Assembly (NCBI RefSeq): GCF_003311645.1
Contig: NZ_QEST01000272.1
Coordinates: forward strand, 79,475-143,474
DNA: 64,000 nt
Direction: 5' to 3'
Source: Streptomyces sp. PT12
GTDB taxonomy: Bacteria; Actinomycetota; Actinomycetes; Streptomycetales; Streptomycetaceae
In this document: piece after piece, positions 9,579-17,587 of the stretch
Layout of the letters: each line of letters begins with the position of its first letter
How positions within the stretch are numbered: position 1 is the first letter of the stretch
Notes under the pieces: model-generated
Database searches by the model: none
The model's input: the letters and a program-made list of their open reading frames with translations, nothing else
Told to the model about the DNA's origin: nothing
Made by a program: the position numbers and the translations under genes

Positions 9579-9607
9579 TTGTGCCGCCCGCTGACCCGTC
9601 TTAGCCT
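9579..9607 (+). promoter_or_regulatory. Predicted promoter of the sugar-importer operon
   Basis: TTGTGC (9579-9584), a 17-base spacer and TAGCCT (9602-9607) match the Streptomyces vegetative pattern TTGNNN-N17-TANNNT. The second operator begins 10 bases after the -10, across the expected start site. Together with the GH3 promoter and two operators this accounts for the 330-base gene-free stretch 9350-9679; I see no small gene in it. Confidence 0.45.
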
Positions 9608-9616
9608 CAGCGGACA

Positions 9617-9630
9617 TCGAAGCGCTTCAC
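9617..9630. promoter_or_regulatory. LacI-family operator 2 (importer side)
   Basis: TCGAAGCGCTTCAC, sharing the core GAAGCGCTTC (9619-9628) with the other three sites. It lies just downstream of the predicted importer promoter -10, where bound repressor would act as a roadblock, and 50 bases before the lipoprotein start. Confidence 0.78.
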
Positions 9631-9679
9631 CTAGGGGCGCTCCGGCCTGCGCCGTCGCGAGCCACGAAGGGTTGCCGCC

Positions 9680-11353
9680 ATGCCCAACTCCCCGTCAGGA
9701 CTGAGTCGCAGACGCTTTCTCGCCTCGTCGGCCGCGGTGGCGGCGGCGACCGCGGGCGGCCTTCCGCTGCTGACCGCCTGCGGCGGCGACGGGGGCGGCT
9801 CGGGCGGCGGCGAGGGCCGGGCCAGCGAGGAGCAACTGCGCGACATCCTGCCGACGTTCCGCGCCTCCGAGTCCGCCGTCGCGCCCGATATCCCCGGCGA
9901 GAACGGCGTGAGCCCCGGCTACACCACCTGGCTCCCCACCGGCGAGCTTGGCGTCTCGGTGCCCGAACCCCGCGGCGGCGGCGGCTCGTTCAGCGCCATG
10001 ACCCCGCTGTGGGGCACCCCGCCCTCGCGCGGCAACGCGTTCTGGACCGCCATGGACGAGGCCATCGGCGTGAGCATCGACTGGCAGACGCAGGACGGCA
10101 ACACCTATGGCGAGAAGCTCGGCGCCGTGCTCGCGGGCAGCGACATTCCCGACCTGGTGTGCGTACCGGGCTGGGAGCTGACGGGGCAGATACCGCAGGC
10201 CATCGCGAGCCGCTTCGCCGACCTCGGCCCCTACCTCTCGGGCGACGCCGTCCTCGACTACCCCAACCTCGCCGCGATCCCGACCCCCGCCTGGGAGTCC
10301 TCCGTCTTCGGCGGCGCGCTGCGCGGACTGCCGATGCCCGCGCCCACCATCGGCAGCGTGGTGCCCTACTACCGGCAGGACGTCTTCGACGCCAACGGCT
10401 GGCAACCGCCCACGTCGCCCGGCGAATTCCTCGACCTCTGCCGGGAGATCACCTCGGCCCGCAACCGGGTGTGGGCGTGCGAGGACATGAAGTGGTCCGC
10501 GTTCATCATCTTCGGCGTCCTGCCAGAGAAGCCCCGCTACTGGATGCGCGGCGACGACGGCAGGCTCGTCAACCGCTACGAGACCGACGCCTACCTCGAG
10601 GCCCTCGAGTGGACCAGGTCCCTCTACGCGGCCGAGGTCGTCCACCCCGACGCGGTCGCCGTCTCGGGCGACGCCGCCCAGCGCTTCACCGCGGGCGAAT
10701 CGCTCATCTGGAACACCGGCGACGGCACATGGCACGTCACCACCGTCGAACAGCGCGCCACCAACCCCGACTTCCACATGAACGCCTTCGACTACTTCGG
10801 CGCGGGCGGCAACGACCCCGTGCTGTACGCGGCCAACGGCGCGGGGATCTGGACGTTCCTCAACAAGAACCTCTCCGAGGAGCGTATCCGCGAGGCGCTC
10901 CACATCGCCGACTTCACCGCCGCGCCCTACGGCACCCGCGAACAGCGCCTGCGCGCCTACGGGATCGAGGGCACCCACTGGACCGTCGAGAACGGCCTGC
11001 CCACCCGCACACCGCAGGGCGAGGAGGAGGTCGTCCCCGAGACCTACCCGTTCATCGCCACCGCGGGCCATGTCATCGCCCACCCCGACACCCCCGAGGT
11101 CGTCGAGGACTGGACGGGCTGGCAGGCCCGGCAGATGCCGTATGTCCAGGAGGGCCTTTTCCACGGCCGCCAGATCCAGGAGCCCGCCCGGCTCACCAAC
11201 CTCAACGACGGCTTCGAGGACCTGGAGGACGACGTCGTCCGCGGCCGTCAGTCGATCGACGACCTGCGCGAAGCCGTCGCCGAGTGGCGCCGCAACGGCG
11301 GCGACGAACTGCGCGACTTCTACCAGGAGCTGCTCGACACGGAAGGCGCCTGA
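9680..11353 (+). CDS. ABC transporter sugar-binding lipoprotein
   Basis: 557 residues, long for a sugar-binding protein and similar in size to the LplA/YtcQ group that works with LplB/LplC-type permeases. The N-terminus has a twin-arginine motif (SRRRFLA) and a lipobox LTAC with the acylated Cys34, then a Gly/Ser linker, so it is exported (probably by Tat) and anchored outside the membrane. It would capture an oligosaccharide for the two permeases encoded directly downstream. The ATG at 9680 begins the operon; the promoter and operator lie just upstream. Oligosaccharide identity is inferred from the glycosidases around it. Confidence 0.9.
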   Translation: MPNSPSGLSRRRFLASSAAVAAATAGGLPLLTACGGDGGGSGGGEGRASEEQLRDILPTFRASESAVAPDIPGENGVSPGYTTWLPTGELGVSVPEPRGGGGSFSAMTPLWGTPPSRGNAFWTAMDEAIGVSIDWQTQDGNTYGEKLGAVLAGSDIPDLVCVPGWELTGQIPQAIASRFADLGPYLSGDAVLDYPNLAAIPTPAWESSVFGGALRGLPMPAPTIGSVVPYYRQDVFDANGWQPPTSPGEFLDLCREITSARNRVWACEDMKWSAFIIFGVLPEKPRYWMRGDDGRLVNRYETDAYLEALEWTRSLYAAEVVHPDAVAVSGDAAQRFTAGESLIWNTGDGTWHVTTVEQRATNPDFHMNAFDYFGAGGNDPVLYAANGAGIWTFLNKNLSEERIREALHIADFTAAPYGTREQRLRAYGIEGTHWTVENGLPTRTPQGEEEVVPETYPFIATAGHVIAHPDTPEVVEDWTGWQARQMPYVQEGLFHGRQIQEPARLTNLNDGFEDLEDDVVRGRQSIDDLREAVAEWRRNGGDELRDFYQELLDTEGA

Positions 11354-11355
11354 CG

Positions 11356-12408
11356 GTGGCGCGCGACCAGCGCGTCGCGGAGCCGCCGGTGGAGCCGCCC
11401 ACCGAGGCGCGGCCCGGCGCGTCAGGCCCGCAGGACCCGCCCGGCGCGCCAGGCCCGCGGGAGCGGCGGCGCGGCGGGATGCGCCTGACCCACCGGCTGC
11501 GCCGCGACGGCGCCCTGATCCTGATGACGCTGCCCGCGCTCGCGCTGCTCGTGGTCTTCGCGTACATCCCGATCGCGGGCAACGTCATCGCGTTCCAGTT
11601 CTACAGCCCCTACGCGGGCGACGGCTTCATCGACTCGATGGCCAACAGCGCCTGGACGGGGCTGGAGAACTTCGAACGCCTCCTGGACGACCGGGACTTC
11701 TGGAACGCCGTCCGCAACACCCTGATGTTCTCCTCGCTCCAGCTGCTGTTCTACTTCCCCGTCCCCATCGCCCTCGCCCTGCTCATCAACAGCGTGCTGC
11801 ACAGCAAGGTCAGGGCCTGGTCCCAGGCCGTCCTGTACCTGCCGCACTTCTTCTCCTGGGTGCTGGTCATCACCGTCTTCCAGCAGATGTTCGGCGGCGC
11901 GGGCCTGGTCGCCCAGCTGCTGCGCGACTGGGGGCTCGCCGACAGCTTCGACCTCATGACCGACCCCGGCTTCTTCAAGTGGCTCATCACCGCCCAGGTG
12001 ATGTGGAAGGACGCGGGCTGGGGCATCATCGTCTTCCTCGCCGCGCTCTCCACGGTCAACCAGGAGCTGTACGAGTCCGCCGCCGTGGACGGCGCGGGCC
12101 GCTGGCGCCGCATGTGGCACGTCACCCTGCCCGCCCTGCGCCCCGTGATCGCCCTGCTGCTGGTCCTCCAGGTCGGCAACATGCTGACCGTCGGCGGCGA
12201 GCAGTACCTCATCCAGCGCACGGCCGTGGGCCCGGGAGCCGCCGAGGTGCTCGACACCTATGTCTGGCACCGGGGCATCGAGGGCGGCGACTTCAGCTAC
12301 GCGGCGGCCATCGGCATCGTCAAGGGCGTCTTCAGCCTGCTGCTCGTCCTGACCGCCAACCGAGTCGCCCACGCGATGGGCGAGCAGGGGGTGTACGCAC
12401 GCCGATGA
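11356..12408 (+). CDS. ABC sugar transporter permease (LplB-like)
   Basis: 350 residues from the GTG at 11356, two bases after the lipoprotein stop, with GGAAGG nine bases upstream; an alternative ATG is at 11479. The first 45 residues are charged and proline-rich. Several hydrophobic helices follow, starting LILMTLPALALLVVFAYIPI, and an EAA-type loop (ELYESAAVDGAGRWRRMWHV) contacts the ATPase. This is the first membrane subunit of a CUT1-type importer. No ATPase gene is present, so it presumably shares a multi-operon ATPase such as MsiK, as other Streptomyces sugar importers do. Confidence 0.92.
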   Translation: MARDQRVAEPPVEPPTEARPGASGPQDPPGAPGPRERRRGGMRLTHRLRRDGALILMTLPALALLVVFAYIPIAGNVIAFQFYSPYAGDGFIDSMANSAWTGLENFERLLDDRDFWNAVRNTLMFSSLQLLFYFPVPIALALLINSVLHSKVRAWSQAVLYLPHFFSWVLVITVFQQMFGGAGLVAQLLRDWGLADSFDLMTDPGFFKWLITAQVMWKDAGWGIIVFLAALSTVNQELYESAAVDGAGRWRRMWHVTLPALRPVIALLLVLQVGNMLTVGGEQYLIQRTAVGPGAAEVLDTYVWHRGIEGGDFSYAAAIGIVKGVFSLLLVLTANRVAHAMGEQGVYARR

Positions 12409-13391
12409 ACGCCACCGCCACGCGCGCCACGGGGAAACGCGCCCTCCGCCGCCCCACCGCACCCGCGACCGGGGGACCGCCGGGAGGGCGCGGACCACGG
12501 AGCGGCAGGCGCCCCGTGTGGGAGGAGCCGCCCACCCGCGTGGGCCTCACCGCCAAGGGCGCCATCCTCGCCATCGCGCTGCTCGCGATCCTCTTCCCGC
12601 TGTGGATCGTGGTCGTCACCAGCGTCTCCGACGCCCGCACCATCGCCGAGACCGGGGGCCTGGTCGTCTGGCCGAGGGGCGTCACCCTCGACGCCTACCG
12701 CGAGCTCCTCAGCGGGGGCGAGGTCTCCCGCGCCATGGTCGTCTCGATCGGCGTGACGGTGGTCGGCACGGCGTTCAGCATGGCCGTCTCCGTGCTCGCG
12801 GCGTACGGCCTGTCGCGCCTGGGCTCGCTCTGGCACCGGCCGATCCTGTTCACGCTGCTCGCCACCATGTTCTTCGGCGGCGCCGGGATCATCCCCACCT
12901 ATCTGCTGATCCAGAGCCTCGGCCTGATGAACACCTACGCGGCGCTCATCCTGCCCATGGCCGTCAACGTCTTCAACATCCTGGTGCTGAGGGCGTTCTT
13001 CATGAACGTCGGCCAGGAGATCATCGACAGCGCCCGCATCGACGGGGCGGGCGAGTTCCGCATCCTGTGGCAGATCGTCCTGCCGCTCTCGCGCGCGGTG
13101 CTCGCCGTGATCTCGCTCTTCTACGCCGTCGCCTACTGGGGCAACTGGTTCGCCGGGTTCATCTACATCACCGACCAGGAGAAGCTGCCGCTCCAGAACG
13201 TGCTCCAGCAGATCGTCATCGGCAACGAGCGCCCCGCGGGCATGGCCCAGGTCATCGGCACGGGCCAGATCCCCAGCATCGCCGTGCAGACCGCAGTGAT
13301 GGTGCTGGCGCTGCTGCCGGTCGCGGTGCTCTCGCCGTTCGTCCAGCGCCATTTCAAGAAGGGCATGCTCATCGGCGCCGTCAAGGGCTGA
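12405..13391 (+). CDS. ABC sugar transporter permease (LplC/YtcP-like)
   Basis: 328 residues. The ATG at 12405 overlaps the stop of the first permease (ATGA), showing translational coupling. A proline/arginine-rich cytosolic tail of about 45 residues precedes six hydrophobic segments. The EAA loop is EIIDSARIDGAGEFRILW, and the C-terminal FVQRHFKKGMLIGAVKG is typical of the second permease of LplC/YtcP importers. It forms the translocation channel with the upstream permease. Confidence 0.92.
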   Translation: MNATATRATGKRALRRPTAPATGGPPGGRGPRSGRRPVWEEPPTRVGLTAKGAILAIALLAILFPLWIVVVTSVSDARTIAETGGLVVWPRGVTLDAYRELLSGGEVSRAMVVSIGVTVVGTAFSMAVSVLAAYGLSRLGSLWHRPILFTLLATMFFGGAGIIPTYLLIQSLGLMNTYAALILPMAVNVFNILVLRAFFMNVGQEIIDSARIDGAGEFRILWQIVLPLSRAVLAVISLFYAVAYWGNWFAGFIYITDQEKLPLQNVLQQIVIGNERPAGMAQVIGTGQIPSIAVQTAVMVLALLPVAVLSPFVQRHFKKGMLIGAVKG

Positions 13392-13437
13392 GACACGGGA
13401 CACCGAGGACGGGACACGGGGCCGGAAGGAGCGTGAC

Positions 13438-15447
13438 ATGGTCGGCCTGCACGACGCCACCAGAGGGCGGCTGCTCTACGGGGGCGACTACAACCCCGAG
13501 CAGTGGCCCGAGAGCGTCTGGGCCGATGACGTCAGGCTGATGCGCGAGGCGGGCGTCACCCTCGCCACGGTCGGCGTCTTCTCCTGGGCCACCATCGAAC
13601 CGACCCCCGGCGCCTACGAGTTCGGCTGGCTCGACCGCGTGCTCGACCTCCTGCACGACGCGGGTATCGGCGTCTGCCTCGCCACCCCCACCGCCGCGCC
13701 CCCTCCCTGGCTCGCCGCCCGCCACCCCGGCACGCTGCCGCGCGACGAGAACGGCACGGTGCTGTGGTACGGCTCGCGCAACCAGTTCTGCGCGTCGTCG
13801 CCCGAGTACCGCGACCACGCCGCCCGCGTCACCGAGGCTCTGGCCCGACGCTGCGCCGCGCACCCGGCGTTGCGCCTGTGGCACATCAACAACGAGTACG
13901 CGACCGCCTGCTGGTGCGACGCCACCGCCGCCCACTTCCGCGTCTGGCTGCGCGCCAGGTACGGCACGCTCGACGCCCTGAACACCGCGTGGGGGACGGC
14001 GTTCTGGAGCCAGCGCTACGCGGGCTGGGACGAGATCCTGCCGCCCCGCCGCGCGCCCTATCTCGTCAACCCCGCCCAGCGCCTCGACTTCCGCCGCTTC
14101 ACCAGCGACGCGCTGCTGGAGTGCTTCACCGCCGAGCGGGACATCGTCGCCGCCCACAGTCCGGGCGTCCCGGTCACCACCAACTTCATGCCGCTGTTCG
14201 TCGGCCAGGACGGCTGGCGCTGGGCCGCCGAGGAGGACGTCGTCTCCGTCGACATCTACCCCGACCCCGCCGCGCCCCACGACGACCCCGCGGGCCCCGC
14301 GCACGGCGCCCTCGTCCAGGACCTCACCCGCTCCCAGGCGGGCGGCCCCTGGGCGCTGATGGAGCAGGCCGCGTCCGCCGTCAGCTGGCGCCCCGTCAAC
14401 CGTCCCAAGCCGCCAGGGCTGATGCGCCTGTGGTCCCTCCAGGCGGTGGCCCGCGGCGCCGACGCCCTGTGCTTCTTCCAGTGGCGCGCCTCGCGGCAGG
14501 GCAGCGAGAAGTTCCACTCGGCGATGCTCCCGCACAGCGGGCAACGCTCCCGGACCCACCGCGAGATACGCGCCCTCGGCGCCGAACTCCCGCGCCTGGC
14601 ACCGGCCGTGGGCACCCGCACCCACGCGGACATCGCCGTGCTGCACGACTGGGACGCCTGGTGGTCCGCCGACCAGCCGGGGCGTCCCTCCGCCGAGGTC
14701 CGCTACCCCGAGCTGCTCGCCGCCTGGCACCACGCCCTGTGGCGCCGGAACCTCACGTGCGACCTCGCCCACCCCGAGGCCCCGCTCCAGGACTATCGGA
14801 TGCTGGTTATCCCGCATCTGCCGCTCCTCACCGACGCCGCGCTCGACGGGCTCGACCGCTGGGTGCGCGACGGGGGGACTCTCGTGTGCGGCTTCTTCAC
14901 CGGCGTCGTCGACGGCGACGACCGGGTGCGCGAGGGCGGCACCGACGCCCGGCTGCGCGCGGCGCTCGGCCTGGCGGCCGTCCACGAGTGGTGGCCGCTC
15001 GCCCCCGGCGCGACGGTCGGGCTCGACGACGGGACGGCGGGCTCGGTCTGGAGCGAGGACGTCGAGCCCTCGGGCGCCGTGACCGTCGCCGCCTATGCGG
15101 AGGGCGAGCTCGCGGGGCGCCCCGCCATCACCCGCCACCGCCATGGCGACGGCACCGCCTGGTATGTCTCGACCCTGCCCCAACCGGCCGCGCTCGCCGC
15201 GCTGCTGGCCGACGCCGCGCGGGGCGCGGGGGTCGCGCCCGCCCTGCCCGGCGCCCCCGAAGGGGTGGAGGCGGTGCGGCGCGGGGCGCTGCTCTTCGTC
15301 CTCAACCACACCCGCGCCCCCGCCGCCGTCCCCCTGTCCGCCCCCCACACGGACCTCCTGACCGGCACGACCCACCCGGCCACCCTCACGCTCGACGGCT
15401 TCGGGGTGGCCGTCCTGACCCCCCACACCCAAGGGAGCCGCACATGA
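13438..15447 (+). CDS. Glycoside hydrolase family 42 beta-galactosidase
   Basis: 669 residues, the usual GH42 size. It opens with the family signature GGDYNPEQWPESVW. The acid/base is Glu153 in WHINNEYA and the nucleophile is Glu309 in WALMEQA. The trimerisation and C-terminal domains follow. No signal peptide, so it would remove terminal beta-galactose from imported oligosaccharides in the cytosol. GGAAGGAG lies upstream of the ATG at 13438, 46 bases after the permease gene, and the stop overlaps the GH12 start, so it belongs to the importer operon. Confidence 0.93.
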   Translation: MVGLHDATRGRLLYGGDYNPEQWPESVWADDVRLMREAGVTLATVGVFSWATIEPTPGAYEFGWLDRVLDLLHDAGIGVCLATPTAAPPPWLAARHPGTLPRDENGTVLWYGSRNQFCASSPEYRDHAARVTEALARRCAAHPALRLWHINNEYATACWCDATAAHFRVWLRARYGTLDALNTAWGTAFWSQRYAGWDEILPPRRAPYLVNPAQRLDFRRFTSDALLECFTAERDIVAAHSPGVPVTTNFMPLFVGQDGWRWAAEEDVVSVDIYPDPAAPHDDPAGPAHGALVQDLTRSQAGGPWALMEQAASAVSWRPVNRPKPPGLMRLWSLQAVARGADALCFFQWRASRQGSEKFHSAMLPHSGQRSRTHREIRALGAELPRLAPAVGTRTHADIAVLHDWDAWWSADQPGRPSAEVRYPELLAAWHHALWRRNLTCDLAHPEAPLQDYRMLVIPHLPLLTDAALDGLDRWVRDGGTLVCGFFTGVVDGDDRVREGGTDARLRAALGLAAVHEWWPLAPGATVGLDDGTAGSVWSEDVEPSGAVTVAAYAEGELAGRPAITRHRHGDGTAWYVSTLPQPAALAALLADAARGAGVAPALPGAPEGVEAVRRGALLFVLNHTRAPAAVPLSAPHTDLLTGTTHPATLTLDGFGVAVLTPHTQGSRT

Positions 15448-16121
15448 ACATCCTCGCCCCCCTCCTCACCGCCGCCCTCGCCGCGGGCCCGGCGACCCCG
15501 ACCGCCGTCTGGGAGTCCTGCGACCAGTGGGGCAACTGGGAGCCAGGCGACGGCTACATCGTCTACAACAACATCTGGGGCTCGGGCGCGGGCTCCCAGT
15601 GCATCGAGGCCGACTCCGGCTCGCGGTGGTCCGTCACGGCCGACCACCCGAACACCGGCGGCATCAAGTCCTACCCGAACGCCAAGTGGATCGTCGGCGA
15701 GCCGATCTCCGCGATCGACTCCCTGTCCGCCACGTACGACGTCACGGTGCCTTCGACGGGCGCGTACAACACGACGTTCGACCTGTGGGACGACGACTAC
15801 GACCACGAGATCATGCTGTGGCTCAACTGGACGGGCCCGGTCGGCCCCCTGGGCACCCAGGTCGGCACGGCCACCCTCGGCGGCCACACGTGGGACGTCT
15901 ACACGGGCAGCAACGGCAGCAACAACGTCTACTCGTTCCTGCGCCACGGCGACTCAAGCCGGGGCGAGATCGACCTGGTCCCGATCCTCGACTGGATCAC
16001 CGCGCAGGGCTGGATGAGCGCGTCGGAGGTGATCGGGGACGTCCAGTTCGGCTACGAGATCACGTCGTCGGCGGGCGGCCTGACGTTCACGACGAACAAC
16101 TTCGAGGTCAACGAGGGCTGA
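15444..16121 (+). CDS. Secreted glycoside hydrolase family 12 endo-glucanase/xyloglucanase
   Basis: 225 residues. The start overlaps the GH42 stop (ATGA). A hydrophobic leader of about 20 residues precedes the mature GH12 domain (CDQWGNWEPGDGYIVYNN). GH12 catalytic residues are Glu122 in HEIMLWLN and Glu205 in FGYEIT, positions close to those of Streptomyces CelB2. The enzyme would cut beta-1,4-glucan or xyloglucan outside the cell and so provide the oligosaccharides that the operon imports. The leader has no Lys or Arg in its first 20 residues, which is unusual for a Sec signal peptide. There is no carbohydrate-binding module. Confidence 0.9.
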   Translation: MNILAPLLTAALAAGPATPTAVWESCDQWGNWEPGDGYIVYNNIWGSGAGSQCIEADSGSRWSVTADHPNTGGIKSYPNAKWIVGEPISAIDSLSATYDVTVPSTGAYNTTFDLWDDDYDHEIMLWLNWTGPVGPLGTQVGTATLGGHTWDVYTGSNGSNNVYSFLRHGDSSRGEIDLVPILDWITAQGWMSASEVIGDVQFGYEITSSAGGLTFTTNNFEVNEG

Positions 16122-16130
16122 CCCCCACCC

Positions 16131-16157
16131 GCCCGCCCCCTGCCCCAGGGGGCGGGC
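16131..16157. terminator. Bidirectional hairpin between GH12 and lacI
   Basis: A perfect 12-base-pair stem (arms 16131-16142 and 16146-16157) with a 3-base loop, almost all G/C, lying 10 bases after the GH12 stop in a convergent intergenic region. No T-run follows, as is common for Streptomyces terminators. It could serve both strands. Confidence 0.75.
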
Positions 16158-16249
16158 CCCGCCCCCTGCCCCTCCTCGACCACAGCCGCGCCCCGGGCCG
16201 CCCCGCCCGCCGCGCCAGGCCGGGCGGCCCGGCCCGGCAGGGGCGCCGC

Positions 16250-17302
16250 TCAGCGGGCCGCAGGCCCACCGCGGGCCGCGGGCCCACCGCGGGCCGCGGG
16301 CCCCGTACTCGCCCGCGCCGTCAGGCGAGGCGGCAGCAACTCCACGCGTGCGGGCACGGCGCCAACGGCGCCGTCAAGCTTGGCCATCACGAGCTCCACC
16401 GCGCGCCGCCCCATCTCCTGCGCGGGGATGGCCACGGAGGTGAGCGCCACGGACTGGGAAGTGGCCACCTGCTCGGGGCACACGGCCACCACCGAGATGT
16501 CCTCGGGAACGGCCCTGCCCTGCTGGCGCAGCAGCCCGAGCAACGGCCCGATGGCCGCCTCGTTCTGCACGATCACCGCGCTCGTGGCGGGCCGTTCGCC
16601 GAAGACCCGCGCCAGCGTGCCCGCCACCGACTCGTAGCTGCCCTCGCACGGCCGGTGCAGCACCCGCGCGCCCAGCTCGGCGGCGCGCTCCCGCACGCCC
16701 TGGAGGGTGCGTTCGGCGAACCCGGTGCGCCGCTCGTACACCGCCGCCGCCTCGCCGACCACCGCCACGTCCCGGTGCCCAAGCCCGGCCAGGTGGTCCA
16801 CGCACAGCCGCCCGGTGGCGGTGAAGTCCAGGTCCACACAGGTGAGTTCGCCGGTGTCGGCGGGCAGCCCTATGAGCACGGCTGGCCGCGGCGCCTCGCG
16901 CACCAGCGGCAGGCGGCGGTCCTCAAGCTCCACATCCATCAGGATCATCGCGTCCGCGAGCCCGCTGCCCACCACCCGCCGCACCGCCTCGGGGCCCTCG
17001 TGCCCCGTCAGCAGCAGCACGTCGTGGCCCCGCTCGCGCGCCGTCGTGGCCACCGCGATGGCGATCTCCATCATCACCGGCACATACATGTCGGTCCGCA
17101 GCGGCATCATGAGCGCGATGATGTTCGACCTGCTGCTGGCCAGGGCGCGGGCGCCCGCGTTGGGGTGGTAGCCCAGCTCCCTGATGCTGCGCTCGACGCG
17201 CTCCCTCGTCGGCGCCGAGATGGTCCGCTTGCCGCTGAGGACATAGCTCACCGTGCTGGCGGAGACGCCCGCGTGCCTGGCGACCTCGGCGAGGGTGACC
17301 AT
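16250..17302 (-). CDS. LacI-family transcriptional repressor of the glycan locus
   Basis: 350 residues. The N-terminal LacI helix-turn-helix is complete (VTLAEVARHAGVSASTVSYVL), with the hinge helix NAGARALASSRS near residue 50 that inserts at the central CG of the operator. The periplasmic-binding-protein-like effector domain follows. Two matching palindromes lie upstream of this gene and two in the GH3/importer region, so it probably represses both divergent units and itself, released by an imported sugar. The extreme C-terminus carries three copies of GPAARG from an 18-base tandem repeat, likely dispensable. GGGAGA precedes the ATG. Confidence 0.92.
   Translation of the reverse strand: MVTLAEVARHAGVSASTVSYVLSGKRTISAPTRERVERSIRELGYHPNAGARALASSRSNIIALMMPLRTDMYVPVMMEIAIAVATTARERGHDVLLLTGHEGPEAVRRVVGSGLADAMILMDVELEDRRLPLVREAPRPAVLIGLPADTGELTCVDLDFTATGRLCVDHLAGLGHRDVAVVGEAAAVYERRTGFAERTLQGVRERAAELGARVLHRPCEGSYESVAGTLARVFGERPATSAVIVQNEAAIGPLLGLLRQQGRAVPEDISVVAVCPEQVATSQSVALTSVAIPAQEMGRRAVELVMAKLDGAVGAVPARVELLPPRLTARASTGPAARGGPAARGGPAAR
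16253..16306. repeat. 18-base tandem repeat at the 3' end of lacI
   Basis: Three consecutive 18-base units of the pattern GCGGGCCGCRGGCCCACC, the third diverging at its end, encode the GPAARG repeats at the C-terminus of the repressor. The unit is a multiple of three and keeps frame, so copy number can change without disrupting the protein. Confidence 0.8.
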
Positions 17303-17370
17303 CGGCTCTCCCGTGCTGTGGTGAGGGGCGCCGCCGCCGGGGGGACAGCGCGCGCCGCGCGAGGGCGGAA

Positions 17371-17384
17371 GTGAAGCGCTTCGA
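17371..17384. promoter_or_regulatory. LacI-family operator 3 (lacI leader)
   Basis: GTGAAGCGCTTCGA, core GAAGCGCTTC (17373-17382). It lies about 30 bases downstream of the predicted lacI -10 and 69 bases before the lacI start, consistent with autoregulation. Confidence 0.75.
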
Positions 17385-17413
17385 CAGCGGAGGATGACAG
17401 TGCGACCGCGTTG

Positions 17414-17442
17414 ACCCTAGACCGAGCGGCGTGCCGTGTCCA
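17414..17442 (-). promoter_or_regulatory. Predicted lacI promoter
   Basis: Minus-strand TGGACA (17442-17437), a 17-base spacer and TAGGGT (17419-17414). It is bracketed by the two operators, whose centres are 80 bases apart; repressor tetramers could loop across the promoter. Confidence 0.45.
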
Positions 17443-17450
17443 GGGATGTG

Positions 17451-17464
17451 TTGAAGCGCTTCAA
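17451..17464. promoter_or_regulatory. LacI-family operator 4 (best palindrome)
   Basis: TTGAAGCGCTTCAA, a perfect 14-base palindrome and the best consensus of the four. It lies upstream of the predicted lacI -35. It is also 124 bases before the acyl-CoA dehydrogenase start on the other strand, but no promoter for that gene is evident next to it. Confidence 0.8.
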
Positions 17465-17587
17465 TAGCCGTCAACAGGCCGTTGCCGCCCTGGACTTCAC
17501 GACCCTGGACCACAGCCTGTCATCAGGGCGTCACCGCGCGGGAAAACGGGTACACACGCAGTGGAGTCCTTCATGGGGCGAGGTGTG

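Noticed and set aside
17451-17464. Operator 4 as a regulator of the acyl-CoA dehydrogenase
   Set aside because: It is 124 bases from that start, no promoter elements for the gene are near it, and the site fits the lacI promoter on the opposite strand.
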